Source: Rhipicephalus microplus
Lineage: Eukaryota; Arthropoda; Arachnida; Ixodida; Ixodidae
DNA length: 64,000 nucleotides
Assembly: GCF_043290135.1 (NCBI RefSeq)
Contig: NC_134709.1
Location: 63,708,056 to 63,772,055 of the forward strand
Direction of reading: 5' to 3'
The position numbers and the translations under genes were made by a program. The notes under the pieces are model-generated. The model saw nothing but the letters and a program-made list of their open reading frames with translations. It was not told the origin of the DNA and did no database searches. Shown piece after piece: positions 37,064 through 48,960 of this stretch (positions within the stretch are counted from its first letter, which is position 1; every line of letters starts with the position of its first letter).

Positions 37064-38867
37064 GGTTATTACATGGGTGGCCAGAGCCTGATGCTGCACC
37101 TGTCGACAGGTTTGGTACCACTAGTATTGGTGGCCGAAGGGGTGAGCTTGGTGCATGAGGAGGCCTTGTTGTGTTGTGCAGATATGATTCGACCTTTGTA
37201 ATGCGCAAAGTCATATGCTCTTCCAGTGCCGCCACGCTTGATTGTAGCCTACCCATCTGCTCGCTAAGATTGGCTACTACTTTGCTGAGCGTGTCAAACA
37301 CCTCTTTCATATCTGACATGGTCGTTTGGTTGGCTTCCACGTGTTCTGCCATGACTGCCCTCTTTTTCGCGGTTCTCGAGTCCCCCACGTTTTCAGCCAC
37401 AGGGACATCAACTGGCTGAGGCATTGGCTGTGAAGATTGCGCGCTGGTTAGCTTAGTGAGAAGAATTTTTATTTCCTTTAACTCAGCTGATAGCCTCTCA
37501 TTTGATTTTGTAAGTCTCGCGTTTTCTTGCTCTAGCTGTGCAATTCTATCATGCTCTGGCAGCTTACCTGTCATCACCTCTGCCCCGCCGTTGCGCACTC
37601 GCTCAGCCCAGCTGCCTTTCGAAGTAACTGCAGGCGTCCTCCCCGGATGTGAAGCCGTGATCTCGAACTGAACACCAGGAAGCTGGCCGTTCGGGTGCCG
37701 CCCAGGCTGATCCCGACCCTGATGGTGACCTTGAGAACACGAGCGCCCCCGTGATTGGGAGCGGGCCTTGGTTCTAGAACCTCTTCTGGAACGCGACCTC
37801 CCCCTGGAGTGGGGCCGCCTTTCCTGTTCTTGTGTAGTATGGATGCTCTGGGTTCCATAGGCTGGAATAAGCTGCTTGTCATTGATGTCTGGACTCGATG
37901 TGATTGATGCGTCCCGGGCTTCTGCGGCTGCTCGCGATCTTTCCCAACGTCTGCGTCTGACGACGTATGGCACTAAGAACCTGTTCTTGCACTCCTTGTC
38001 TGCCGTGGGATGGTGACCGTCGCACAGCCTGCATCTTGGATTGCACTGGTGCAGGCTATCTGGGTTCTTGATTTCGCAGCCTCTGCAGATTGTTTCAGCT
38101 GGGTTCGGACAGACGTCAGCCCGATGTCCCAGCTTTCCGCAGACGTAACAAATATCGATGTTCTTGCGGTAAAGGGAGCACTGCAAAAGTGAAGGTCCAT
38201 ATCTCACGAATCTGGGCACCTTGTGTCCTTCGAACGCTATGATGATTGTCCCGGTGTTCTTGATTCTCTTGGCCTGCAGCGCGAGCGGGTTGTTCGCGTT
38301 CACAATCTTTCGGGTCAAAATGTCCTGAGTATCGCTTACGGGGATACCGCGAATCACTCCTTTACAAGTGTCGTGGGGTGCCGCGGCGTACGCGCTAACC
38401 TCGAAAACTTTGCCTCCAATGTCAATTTGCTTGACCTTGAGGTATCTTGAAGCTCTGTCTTGGTCCGGAGTGCTTGCCACCATAATGTTCTGCTGCAAGT
38501 TGGAACAGATGATGTCCTGCATGGCCTCTTCCTCTTTGACGCCGGCCGCCAGTACTATCGCGTCTGCCACGGCTCCAGTGCCAATTCTCGAGATATTTAA
38601 TCCTCCACGTGGTCGTAGCACAATTTTGCTGAAGTCCTTAGGTAGTGGCGGCATGCGTCCAGCTCGCACAATTGTATGCTTGGTGTCATACCTACTACGA
38701 CTGGCTCGAGCGTCTCCCGCAACGCCGGCCTCGGTCGAACCCTTGGCAGCAGGAACGCTAACCGCGGCTTGCTTATTCCTTGAGCGTCTTGTTTCGGCTT
38801 CCTTCCAACCCATTTCTTCCGTGCAATCCTCTGGAGAGATGTCCTCTCCATCTACTTGGTATTCCAT
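37044..38867 (-). CDS. LINE 1 ORF1: gag-like RNA-binding protein
   Basis: The first ATG in frame is at 38867, giving 607 residues, though the frame is open upstream to 39026 where the only start would be GTG. It carries three clustered zinc knuckles: CYVCGKLGHRADVC (encoded near 38110-38155), an irregular CRGC..C..C, and CRLCDGHHPTADKEC. An Arg-Ser-rich segment follows (about 37720-37830), then a coiled coil with heptads (QLEQENARLTKSNERLSAEL, near 37490-37550). Such ORF1 proteins coat the element RNA. The stop overlaps the ORF2 start, implying termination-reinitiation. Confidence 0.88.
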   Translation of the reverse strand: MEYQVDGEDISPEDCTEEMGWKEAETRRSRNKQAAVSVPAAKGSTEAGVAGDARASRSRYDTKHTIVRAGRMPPLPKDFSKIVLRPRGGLNISRIGTGAVADAIVLAAGVKEEEAMQDIICSNLQQNIMVASTPDQDRASRYLKVKQIDIGGKVFEVSAYAAAPHDTCKGVIRGIPVSDTQDILTRKIVNANNPLALQAKRIKNTGTIIIAFEGHKVPRFVRYGPSLLQCSLYRKNIDICYVCGKLGHRADVCPNPAETICRGCEIKNPDSLHQCNPRCRLCDGHHPTADKECKNRFLVPYVVRRRRWERSRAAAEARDASITSSPDINDKQLIPAYGTQSIHTTQEQERRPHSRGRSRSRRGSRTKARSQSRGRSCSQGHHQGRDQPGRHPNGQLPGVQFEITASHPGRTPAVTSKGSWAERVRNGGAEVMTGKLPEHDRIAQLEQENARLTKSNERLSAELKEIKILLTKLTSAQSSQPMPQPVDVPVAENVGDSRTAKKRAVMAEHVEANQTTMSDMKEVFDTLSKVVANLSEQMGRLQSSVAALEEHMTLRITKVESYLHNTTRPPHAPSSPLRPPILVVPNLSTGAASGSGHPCNNHDGSAT

Positions 38868-39763
38868 TCTCAGTTGCAAATACTGGAACGCGCAGAGCGT
38901 TGAGTCGCGTTGGCGCCGGGCCGGCGCATCGGCGACAATCGCCTCCTTGGTTAGGCCTAAATCCCCCGGTGGCGTTGCCGTGTAAAAATGTCCCAAAAAA
39001 CGGTTTAAAAGTCCACTCACCGGCACAAAGGTGGTATCTGCTGATTTCTTAAGAACTTAGGCACACGATGAGAGTAAAAACTCGGCGACAAATTCGTGAA
39101 TACCACAGAAAAGCATTCTTGGAAGCAGGAGCCAATCTTCGCGCGTCCGCACTGGTCGGCACCTAGAGCCTCATGGAGATACCGACCTTCTTTTGTAGAC
39201 GTAGAGAGATGGGATGAGAGGGCAGCGGAGATTAATGAAAAGCTGCACCGTTACAAGTTATAAGAAAGGAACTGGCAGCATTTTCCTTTGATGGTTCCAC
39301 ACGAATGACATTAGGTAGAAGTGCGTTACAGCCTACTTGTAAGTGTAACTTACTAACTTCGCTATGCATTGTATGCTTAATATTGGCTACTTAGTGCTTT
39401 TTAGTCGACGTCAATGCTTGTTTCTTGTTTTCCATCAAGATATGGCTTTATTTTGAGTTAGTTAGAAATACCATTTATAAAGACCCAGAGGTCACCACGG
39501 CAAGATAGCTATTCTTGTTATATTTTTTTTAATTGATGCGACTGTTCTCAACAGTTGAGCATAAAAGTCACAGCAAAAGAAGCTAACAGAGGAGGCGAAT
39601 AGCAAACAAAGTGAATGCTGATGTCCTAATTGCTGACATGCGGGCTGGTTGTTTTTCGTAATAGCTACGTAACATGATGCTTATGAACAGGACACGAACA
39701 GCATTGCGACCCCAACACGCCAGAGTTTCCCCTAACTTTTCTGCACACTAAATAACACCCTTA

Positions 39764-41022
39764 TACCTGTGTCACACGGGCGCGCAAAAAGTCAAAAAAG
39801 TAAGCGGTCTTTTACGAAGTTGAAAGACTTTTAACAAAGAGGTGTTTGCGGCGCAGACACACGGCAGCAACGATCTCCTTTTAGTGTTTTCGTTCGAAGA
39901 CGCTAGCGAAAGCGTGGCGCTAGCAGTTAAAAGAGAAGCAATGAAAATTAAACGATGTATTACGATGTACAAATTAAAGACTTGTTGCACTGCTCGTTTC
40001 TTCAAATAAATTTAAGAATAAGAGATGAAGAAACACCAATGTGAAAGTTTTTTGCACTAGATAAGGAAGCATTCCGATAACTAGCGACGTGCACAAGTCC
40101 GTCTGGCACCACTGTGCTTTTATTTACCGTATTTGTTTTTCGCTGCTCTCAACTGCCCTCGACACGTTATGGGCGACCACACGGGAGAAAAAGCGAGGAT
40201 CGCAAGCCTCACGGCCTGCCTTCTCGCTCTGGAAAGCGAGGCAGACGCTGCAAAAGCCGCCAAGGAGAGGATAAAGCAGCGCAAGACCGAGCGTCACCAC
40301 GTGATATTGCAGACGCGTTGTAGATGCTTACGAGAGTAGAAAAGGAAATAACCATTAAAAGAGTTCATTACACCTTCTGCAGGATATGAAATTTGTTTTT
40401 ACAAAGAGTTTTGATGACAGAAAATTAAGCATTCGTTCTTTTTTTCCCACCACTCGGAAATCGCTGGCGCCCACTGGTTTTGAGGCTACTCATTCGGAGC
40501 CGTAAACGATATCGACGAACGTCGTTTACGAAAAAGACCGCTTCTGAAAAGCAGTTCGCTCTGTGCCGTGTGTCTGCTGTCAGGAACCCCTTTTCGGAAA
40601 AAGACCACTTACTTAAAAGACATTTAAGTGCCCGTGTCACAGGGGTATAAAAGCAGCGCAAGACCGAGCGTCACCACGTGATATTGCCGACGCGTTGTAG
40701 CTGCTTACGAGAGTAGAAAAGGAAATAACCATTAAAAGAGTTCATTACACCTTCTGCAGGATATGAAATTTGTTTTTACAAAGAGTTTTGGTGACAGAAA
40801 AATAAGCATTCGTTCTTTTTTCCCACCACTGGAAATTGCTGGCGCCCACTGGTTTCGAGGCTACTAAATCGGAGCCGTAAAAGCGATCGACGAACGCCGT
40901 TTACGAAAAAGACCGCTTCTGAAAAGGAGTTCGCTCTGTGCCGTGTGTCTGCTGTTAGGAACCCCTTTCCGGAAAAAGACCGCTTACTTAAAAGACATTT
41001 AAGTGCCCGTATGACAGGGGTA
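39764..41022. mobile_element. Harbinger-like non-autonomous element, 1259 bp
   Basis: Flanked by TTA on both sides (39761-39763, 41023-41025). The termini are inverted: TACCTGTGTCACACGGGC left, TACCCCTGTCATACGGGC on the other strand at right, 16 of 20 positions alike, with further similarity (AAGTAAGCGGTCTTTT, GCAGACACACGGCA) extending about 130 bp. A 3-bp TTA duplication is the PIF/Harbinger hallmark. No transposase is present. A 68-codon frame at 40133-40339 with an Ala/Lys-rich helix (ESEADAAKAAKERIKQRK) has no recognised function. The right part is tandemly duplicated. Confidence 0.7.
40274..41022 (+). repeat. Tandem duplication, 2 units of about 375 bp
   Basis: Units 40274-40650 and 40651-41022 align at an offset of 377 bp with only scattered differences. 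Each unit ends with a copy of the element terminus (GTGCCCGT.TGACAGGGGTAT type), so the duplication is of the right half of the Harbinger-like element. Confidence 0.9.
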
Positions 41023-41423
41023 TTACATGTTTCTGTTCGCAACAAAATTTAGCTGGTGTATTTCATCGTTGATGTCTCCAGTCGTCCGTGTCCTACTCGC
41101 CAATATCACGTGTGATTTCGCCCCACGTTTAGCCACGCGAGCTGAAAAGTGCAAGGAGTCTGAACGAGACAGAGTGCATGGTCCTAGCGAAAAAGAGAAA
41201 AACAGCACTATAGCGAAGTACTGGTAATGACCTCTTTAATCAAGTATTAATTTCATATTCTCAGTAGTTACTTATTCATTCTGACACTACTGATAACTGC
41301 ACTTCAACACTACTGATAACTCCAGTGCACTCATCAGTAACGCTTTTGACTCCAATAGAGTCATTGCAAAGAGATTTGCAGTTATCAGTTATACATAAAT
41401 GATCTGGTTAAGAAATAACCATA

Positions 41424-42036
41424 CACTTAAACCCGGGTATACCAAACTCGCCAAAAAAACGTTTATTAGTTCGATATATGGCATAATTCGATATAGGTCC
41501 GGTATAGGTTTTGACACAAAGGCACATAACAAACTAGAAGGAAAGTACTTTATTAAAATGGTGGCTTACTTGCTTGCCCTAGTGTGGAACAAAATAGTCC
41601 CGGATATTTTCTGTATCAACGACTTCGCTGCCTGCGACAGCACGCATGCCTCCACGTTGTCCAACGAGTCGGAGCAGCTGAGGCCGCAACCTTCCACATT
41701 CAAGAAATAGCGCCGAACCAACGCAAGTGCACTAATCACTTCGGAGGATGTAGGCAATGGGCCGTCGTCGATTTCTATATTGCTGTCGCTTTTGCTCGTG
41801 GTCGGCCCGACGTCTGCAATGTAATCCTCATCCTGTAATTGGCCCATGTTGGGGACATCATCGTCCGCACTGACGAACTCGTCGAATGTCAATCCGTCGA
41901 TAGCACCTGGGAACTCTGCCAGCTCGTTCCAAACTTCGGCGGAAACACCTGCGGTGTCTTCAGTGCTGTGAGAATTTGGGGTGTCATCACCAGGCATGTG
42001 GAAGCCGGCATGTCTAAAGCAGTTCTGGATCATCTC
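41424..42036 (-). mobile_element. Tigger/pogo DNA transposon, 3' part
   Basis: The left terminus begins after TA (41422-41423) with CACTTAAACCCGGGTATACC, a degenerate inverse of the right terminus near 49268. The coding remnant on the minus strand (about 41570-42036) includes MIQNCFRHAGF, the conserved segment near the C-terminus of Tigger transposases, and then an acidic tail. It is cut at 42036 by LINE 2. Confidence 0.85.
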
Positions 42037-42459
42037 CTTTTTTTTATTGATATGATATATAAGGAGATGTTGGCGCACCATTATGGCACCGGCTACTCCT
42101 TAGCCGTTGATTGAAACTTGAACACGTATGTTGAAGCAAAACATACAAAGCAGTGCATAGAAAATAGAAAACTCGGGCACAGATATGCAAAGACACACTT
42201 ATACGCACATATCACAATGGTAAGTAAATGTTCGAAAGTCAATGTAAGAAGTCTCTGGAAATGTCCCTCGTTATTATTCGGTCCACCAGCACAAAACAGC
42301 AAAGCACACGTTTGGTCCTTATAAAGATGCATTCACTTGTATGTACATAATAGTTGATACGTCATTCATTTCACAACACACACGTGATGGGTGCCACATG
42401 ATACTGTAAATAATAAGTACATCTGTTACAAATGAAGGTTTGTTCTTTGTTAATACTTG

Positions 42460-45400
42460 TCAGATCCCGCTGTCTTGTAAAAAACGTGTTAATGCTTTTA
42501 AAGCGTGGGACTGTAAAACTCCAGTTGGCCACGGGCCCAGAAGTTTTTTCATGCTAAAAGGTCTGTGGTCCAATGCGAACAGTTCGCACTTAAGACGGCG
42601 TCTCGGCGTGTCATGATGTGGACAGTCTATGAGAAGGTGACAGACGTCTTCATCTATAAATCCACATTCGCATTCGGGAGTTTCAGCTCTGCCAATTCTG
42701 TGCAAAAAATGTTTTGTGTATGCGGTGCCTAGCCTCAATCGGTGAATTAGAGTTTCCATCCTTCTATCTAATGCCAGCGTAATTTTGAATTCAATACATG
42801 GATCGATGTGATATAAATCGCAGCTCTTTGTACTTTGGTCAAACCAAGCAGTTTTGCTCATTCTGAAAGTTGTATTCTTTATAATACTGCGCAATTCATT
42901 TTTCGAAATTGGTGAAGAAACAGTAACATCTTTACGATGTGCTTGTCGTGCTGCTTCATCGGCAGCTGTGTTTCCAGGAATGTTGCAGTGGCCAGGTATC
43001 AACTGGAATTTGATCTCATGTTGCGCCCTCTTTGCTTTGGTGAGCTCCTTCAGCGTTTCGTATGTCATACTATCACTTATTACTGTCCTGTTTGTACTGG
43101 AGAGTGATCTTAATGCGGCCTGTGAGTCACTAAAAATTACCCATTTTCTAGCGTCTGCTACCGAGTTTATAAACTTTAGAGCATACAGAATAGCGAAGAG
43201 CTCAGATGTAGTAGATGACGTCATGCGACATAATTTAAACGATTCCTGAATATTGAGCTGTGGTATGATAAATGCCGATGTTGAAGACGTTGTAGTACTT
43301 GAGCCATCTGTGTAAATATGTATGTACCCTGGATACCGCATGTGTATCTGATAAAGCGCTAGTTGTTGAGCAGCTTGGATGAACATGTCTCTCTTTCTGA
43401 TAATGCCATCCACTGAGAATTCAATGCTTGGTATTACAAGCAGCCATAGAGGATAGTCCATTTCAGAGCTCCAAAATTCATTTCTGGGTAATATATGTAC
43501 ATTACTCTGTACATCGTTATGAGCATTGCTTTTATCTCTTAGTAAAATCTCCTATGCCAATGGGTGGTCCCTGTGTTGCGTCTGTAAGCGAAAAAAATGG
43601 CGGCATATTTCAATTGTTCTCATGACTGGAAAGGGTGGTTGTCGAGTCTCTGCTATGACAAGGCTGCTGGAAGTCGCTCGTGGAACACCTATGCAGACGC
43701 GCAGTCCCATAGCTAATAGTCTTTGAAGTCGCTCCTCTGAAGTGCGGGAAAGGCCGTGTAACACTGCTGCAGAATATGCAACTTTTTGTCGTATTAAAGC
43801 ATTGTGAACAGCGAGCATGGATGATACAGATCCACCCCATGATGCCCCAGCGATTCTGCGGAGTATATTCACTAGCGTATTCACCTCGTTTTCGAGTTTC
43901 TTTATGTGAGGTGCCCATGATAGCTGCCTATCCAGTATTACTCCGAGAAACCGATGCTGTGTCACAATCATTAGTGGTTCTTCTTCTAAATTGAGATTGA
44001 AGTTCTTTAACTTCTTACGGGTGAAGGGCAAGGGTGAAGTCTTTGCGTGCGATAGAATCATTCCTCTTTCTTTTAAAAAGTTGTTGATATTTATTCCGTC
44101 CTGCAATGCAATCTGAATTAACCGTATGTCCGTGCCAGATGCCCAAATGCACACATCATCTGCATATAAGGAGTATTTCAACCTGGAAGGCAGTCTTTTA
44201 GCTAAATCAGCCATAACACAGTTGAAAAGAAAAGGGCTGAGTACGCTTTCTTGTGGCACTCCCTGTCTGACGTCGTGTTCTGCACTTTTTCCTTCGCTCG
44301 TCTGAATGAATATTTTACGACCTGATAAAAATTTGGATACCCACCGCAATGACCTGCCGGACAGTCCATGTTCCAACATACTCAGCAGAACATGAGTGTG
44401 ACTGACTGTGTCAAATGCCCTTTTGATATCCAAGAACACTGCGACCGTCAAACTACCACAGGCGCGTTCATGCTCCACATACGTTACTAAGTCCAGTATT
44501 GCATCCATTGTGCATCTCTGTTTCCTAAAACCTGTCAAGTAGTTGGAGAATACACCAGTTCTGTTGCACCACCATTGAAGTCGCGCATCAATCTTTTTTT
44601 CCATTACCTTACATAAACAGCTTGTCAGACTGATTGGACGGAAGGATTCAAGGTTCAAGGGCGTCTTAGCCGGTTTTAAGATCGGAATGGTGCGAGCAGA
44701 CTTCGAAGACTCGGGTACAATTTCTTGCGTCCATAGATTATTGTAAATATCTAAGAGAATAGTTGTTCCTGTGGGCCCAAGGTTCTTTAACATATTGTAC
44801 GTAATGCCATCCGGTCCAGGAGCCGATTTTTGACGACATGATGTTATAGCACAATGCAGCTCCCTTAACGTAAATACAGGGTCTAGTTGAGGATGCTGGG
44901 CCCAAAAGCTAGCATTAATTTTCTGGTTGGCTAATGCGACAGAATTATCAAATAATGCACATTGTGATGCGGCGGGCCTACTGATAAGTTGACAAAATTC
45001 ATCTGCTACCACAGCTTCCGGTTTGTCCAAGGCTACAGCAAGAGCACGAAATGGGAAGCTCTGTGAAACAGGGCCACTAAGTGCTCGAATTACAAGCCAA
45101 ATTCTTGGAACAGGTGTGTGGGGAGAGAGCGTGCCACAGAAATCACGCCAGCGTCGTTTACCTAAATTTTCTAGCCATCTGCGCATTACACTGTGGATTT
45201 TCTGTGCATTTTTGTATGCTTCTAAACTTCCACTGCGTCGATATGCCCTTTCTGAACGTCGTCTGATGGCTCTTAGATGTTCATACTCTCCATCGACTGC
45301 AGCATAGTCTTTTGGAATCAGGACTTTCTTTGTACATTTATTCGCATTATCTTGCAGAAATTCAGTAAAGCTTTGAACTGTCGTGAGGTCACTATTTTGG

Positions 45401-46128
45401 TTTGTTAGGTGGTGCCAAACAGCTTTCCAGTTCGTCAGTTTGCTGTAGCGTCTGGTGTCGTCTTTTCGCAAGTAGGGGTGATTTATTAGAATGGGAAAAT
45501 GGTCACTCCCACGTGTTTCTACATCCGTTGTCCATACATCATTCACTAGATCTTGGGAACACAAGGTTACATCGATGCAACTAGAGTAATTATGCCCTCG
45601 GACAAAAGTTGGGGAGCCGTCATTTAAAATTGTCAAATTGCATTTGTCTGCAGCACACTCAACAATGTTCCCACGTGCATCACATCGATCACTACCCCAG
45701 ATTATATTGTGCACATTAAAGTCTCCACATATAAACGTATATGAATGAGCAATGTTGAAGATATTTGTTAGCTCTTCTACCGAAATGCGGCTTGAAGGTT
45801 GTAGGTAAAAATTGATCACTGTAACGCACTGCTCACCGAAGGATACTTTGCAAGCGACGAATTCCGGGAAGTCCGAATCACTTGAGTGAACTTGATGAGA
45901 AGGTAGGTCCTTTCTGACGCACAAATGTACTCTGCTAGGACCACTTCGACGAGATGACTTATATATCACGTAGTTGGAGAGGCGGAAATCATCATTCATT
46001 CCTGCCTCTTGGATGCAAAGTATTGGAAAATTATACTGCAGAAGGAGTTTACGGAAGTCAGCACACTTCCTTCGAAGACTATTGGCATTCCACTGGTATA
46101 TGGAGACATCTTTGTAGCGCTTATTCAT
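42460..46128 (-). pseudogene. LINE 2 ORF2: endonuclease, RT, RNase H, one in-frame stop
   Basis: From ATG 46128 the frame runs 1223 codons to 42460 with a single TAG at 43552-43554 between RT and RNase H. The endonuclease starts at YQWNANSLRRK and includes ICGDFNVHNIIWGS and GSDHFPI. RT has KSAPGPDGITYN, FRPISLTSCLCKVMEKK, LDIKRAFD and the catalytic YADD near residue 653. RNase H after the stop has IHIYTDGSS, SELFAILYAL, FSDSQAAL and PGHCNIPGNTAADEAA. A CECGF..C..H finger lies near the end. All catalytic motifs remain, so the stop is the main visible lesion. Confidence 0.9.
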
Positions 46129-47575
46129 ATGTTACTTGTCGCAGGTTTGACCCGGACTGTTGACACAATAGTGCTTCCAGAGGCAGCAGGGCTTTTACTT
46201 CTGGCAGGTTGTTTGCTTCCGGTAGAGCAGACAGGATTGCCTTAAGTGCTGCGAAAAGCATTAGCAGAATCAACTGCATAACTGGTGCAGAGGCACGGTC
46301 TCCATTGAATGGTTGATTTTCTGAGGCCTGTTGAGAATGACGTGACATTTCGATGTTGTAGTTGGGGCGAACACTGGCACTGCCGGTTTTGCTACTTTCC
46401 GGCAAAGGTCCCGTGGGCGTTCGCAACTTCGACGCGTATGTTGGGTTACTTGAAGGCACTTCTCGTGAGTGGTCTCTCGAGTGTGCTCTTGGCGGCCCTC
46501 TTGGCGTGTTTGTCGACTGTTGTTGTGGTGGCCGCTGAGGTGGATCGCGTACAGGATGAACAATCTCAAGGTTTGGAGATGGTTCATTGGGGCGTGGTTT
46601 TCTTCCATGAATGAGCTCATGCCGACGCATTTTTGCAGCAGCTTTACTTTGCGAGCAGCCTGATTATGAGGCAGCGTGATTACCTGCACAGTTTGCACAC
46701 TTAGGCTGAAGAACAGACTTGCACTCCTTATGATGGTGTTCTTCTGAGCAGATCTTACACCGGCGTGTGTTACGGCAACTTTTCGCCATGTGTCCGAATC
46801 GCTGGCAGTCATAGCACCGAAGTGCGGGACCAAGATATTCTTCCACTGGGTGACTGGTGAATCCTAAGTAGATTCTTCCTGGAATCGGGCGGTCATGTCG
46901 AAAAGTCAGGATCACTGAGTGAAGTGGACGCGTCGTTACTCCTCCATCTTCCTGGCGGTAGTATTTTATTTGCCGTCGCGCCGATATAACTCCTGCATCT
47001 CTCAAGTACTCTAGGAGTTGTTCATCTGAATACTGCAGAGGAACATGTTTTACTTTCCCAACGTTCCGAGTGTATGACTCTGGGATGAAAGGCTTAACTT
47101 CCAAGCCACCTACATTTGAAAGCATCAGAAGACGCTTGGCTGAACTTAAGGAAGCAACGCTGACACTAAAGCTTCCATCTCTGGTCGTTCTGAATGACTG
47201 CACTTTTTCTTTAGCAGCGGAAACTACTTCAGCTGACACTCGATTGGGGTTCACTTTCTAGAAGCTAGCACCTTCAGCTGTTGGACGAAAGACGACTGGG
47301 ATACCCTCTGCTCGTTTCTTTTTATAAGTAATCAACGTAAATGGTTCATCTTCACCCATGTTTTCTTCATCACTTAGGTAATAAGTTGACGTTTTATCGT
47401 CGAGAGGATTCTCTACTAAGCGAGGCTTCTTGCTCTCAGCTTCATCGTCTTCCAATGCTGCTGTGCTCGCTGGAGCCATTTCGCGGTTGTGAATTTGCAA
47501 ACGTGCCGGCTTTATGATGCTTGGACGCACCTGTAAGCCCCCAGGCTTTTCATTGTGTCCTGAAATATCACTCAT
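46121..47575 (-). pseudogene. LINE 2 ORF1: gag-like protein, two in-frame stops
   Basis: ATG 47575 opens a 485-codon frame ending TAA at 46121-46123, 8 bp inside ORF2. TAG at 47258-47260 and TAA at 46664-46666 break it, with the same frame continuing each time. Between the stops is an RRM-like region (LPLQYSDEQLLEYLRDAGV, SVILTFRHDRPIPGRIYLGF) and zinc knuckles CYDCQRFGHMAKSC, CKICSEEHHHKEC and CANCAGNH. The last part is Pro/Gln/Arg-rich. The role would be RNA binding and chaperoning. The protein product is presumably not made in full. Confidence 0.85.
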
Positions 47576-47745
47576 GTGGTTTAACGTACTTGGACGAGCA
47601 TAAGGCACGTGGCGATGGCTACCAACCACCGTAGTGGTCGCGTACTAGCCAAATCTTTGATAACGGAACCTCATACCTGTAGGGCGCCGAGCCCTCGAAG
47701 TCTTCGCCCGGCGTCTTGTTGGCACACCGCGAAGCGGATCGTCTC

Positions 47746-48960
47746 ATTCTTGACATCTGCCCACAATCTACTCAACATAGAAATAGCTCCGAGCAAGTCG
47801 ATCTTAAGCTCCCTGCCGACACGAAGGTTCTACAGCAGCCTCTCCACCAGGCGCTTACGATAGCCGGCTTTCATTGCGCGTTTAACGCCTTGACCCAGTG
47901 GTTTCAGTACAGACGTAGTGTTCGGGGGCAAAAAAAAAAACGCAGCTCCATGTTCCTGAAGGTCGTACTACAGTGGTGCGATGAACAATTCTCCACGAGC
48001 AGGCACACCTTGCGATTTTTGCCCACCAAATCATCATTCCACGACGATAGCCATCTGCTGAAAAGCTCCCCGGTCATTCACGCGTTTAAGTTTGCTCGGT
48101 AGGTAACTGGAAGCGACAGCGCATTTCGAAAACACCGCGATGCCGTGCTTTTCCCGATATCCAGAGGTCAAAGCTTTTTCGATCCGTCTAAATTAGCTGC
48201 CAACAGCACGGACACACGAGCTTTGTTTGCCTTGCCGCCGCTTGTCTTGTCGCCACGACACGAAAGTGTCTTGTTTGGCAACATTTGCCAAAATAGAGCG
48301 GTTTCATCCGCATTGAAGATATCTTGGGCTCTATATCTTGCTGCGGTATCTCGCCAGTTTTCCTCGAGCCATTTTTCTACGCTGTCCAGGTCCGCCGCTC
48401 TGCTTTCACCTGTAACAGCTTTGCCAACGATGTCGTGCCGTTCTTTGAACCACTTAAGTCAGCCTGAGCCGCCTCGGAAATCATTCCTACCAAGCAGAAA
48501 AGCAAGTTTCTTGGCTTTCTGCTTGATCATAGGGCCGGACATTGGGATGTTTCGTGACCGAACGTCCACAAACCACTTGTAAATGGCCGCTTCAACATCT
48601 TCGTACACAACAGCGTGCACACGTCGGGCGCCACGGGCACCTGGCCTTTTGTCCCACTTGGCCCTGATGTCTGCCTTGTTCTTCAGGATAGTACTCAAGG
48701 TGCTCCTCGGAATTTCGTACGCGGCGGCGACGTCGGACTTCTTTTCACCGCGCTCAACCCGATTGATGATTTCGAGTTTCGCGGCGAACGGCAAATTTTG
48801 CCTCTGCACAAGCCCTGATGACAGCGCGCCAATACAGTTCACAGAGCACCAACAGGCAACACCACGGACCACGCTGAATCTGCAGCAGCGGGCACGCAAG
48901 CATGAAGAAAAAATGGCGCTCACTTCTACCGCCTCCAAGAAAGCACGACGGCCTCTGATT
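47746..48960 (-). pseudogene. Tigger transposase, N-terminal and catalytic parts, broken
   Basis: Minus strand: a CENP-B-like N-terminal helix-turn-helix (FAAKLEIINRVERGEKKSD, IPRSTLSTILKNK, plus about 48680-48790). The second DNA-binding region (AVYEDVEAAIYKWFVDVRS) and the DDE catalytic core follow, with NADETALFWQMLPNKTL near 48283-48325. Stops and frame changes accumulate after GSKK (about 48175). Where relatives have an Asp before N-C-S, this copy reads VENCSSHH, and a later expected Asp reads Gly (LKPLGQG). The enzyme, which would cut and paste at TA sites, is dead. Residue expectations are from memory of the family. Confidence 0.85.

Larger units (their letters stand above)
33407..39169 (-). 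mobile_element. Full-length non-LTR retrotransposon (LINE 1), RNase H-bearing
   Basis: About 5763 bp, flanked by an 11-bp duplication (CTCATGGAGAT at 33396-33406 and 39170-39180). It has an overlapping pair of intact ORFs and ends on the minus strand with CCAAATAAAAG and three pentamer repeats (CCAAT type, plus 33405-33419). Order EN-RT-RNase H with a CCHC-bearing ORF1 places it in the I/Tad/R1/LOA assemblage; I cannot choose the clade. No internal stop was found, so it may be recent. It lies in the sense direction of the host gene. Confidence 0.93.
42037..47735 (-). mobile_element. Full-length LINE 2, inserted into the Tigger element
   Basis: About 5.7 kb between a 10-bp target duplication (GGATCATCTC at 42027-42036, GGATCGTCTC at 47736-47745, one transition apart). 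The Tigger coding sequence resumes across it. The 3' end on the minus strand is a poly(A) run (AATAAAAAAAAG, plus 42037-42048). ORF1 and ORF2 overlap by 8 bp. Both contain in-frame stops but no frameshift. Different family from LINE 1: different ORF1, poly(A) rather than pentamer tail. Confidence 0.92.

Noticed and set aside
38868..39026. Upstream extension of LINE 1 ORF1 to a GTG
   Set aside because: GTG is not a usual eukaryotic start; the first ATG at 38867 was preferred, though non-AUG initiation is possible.
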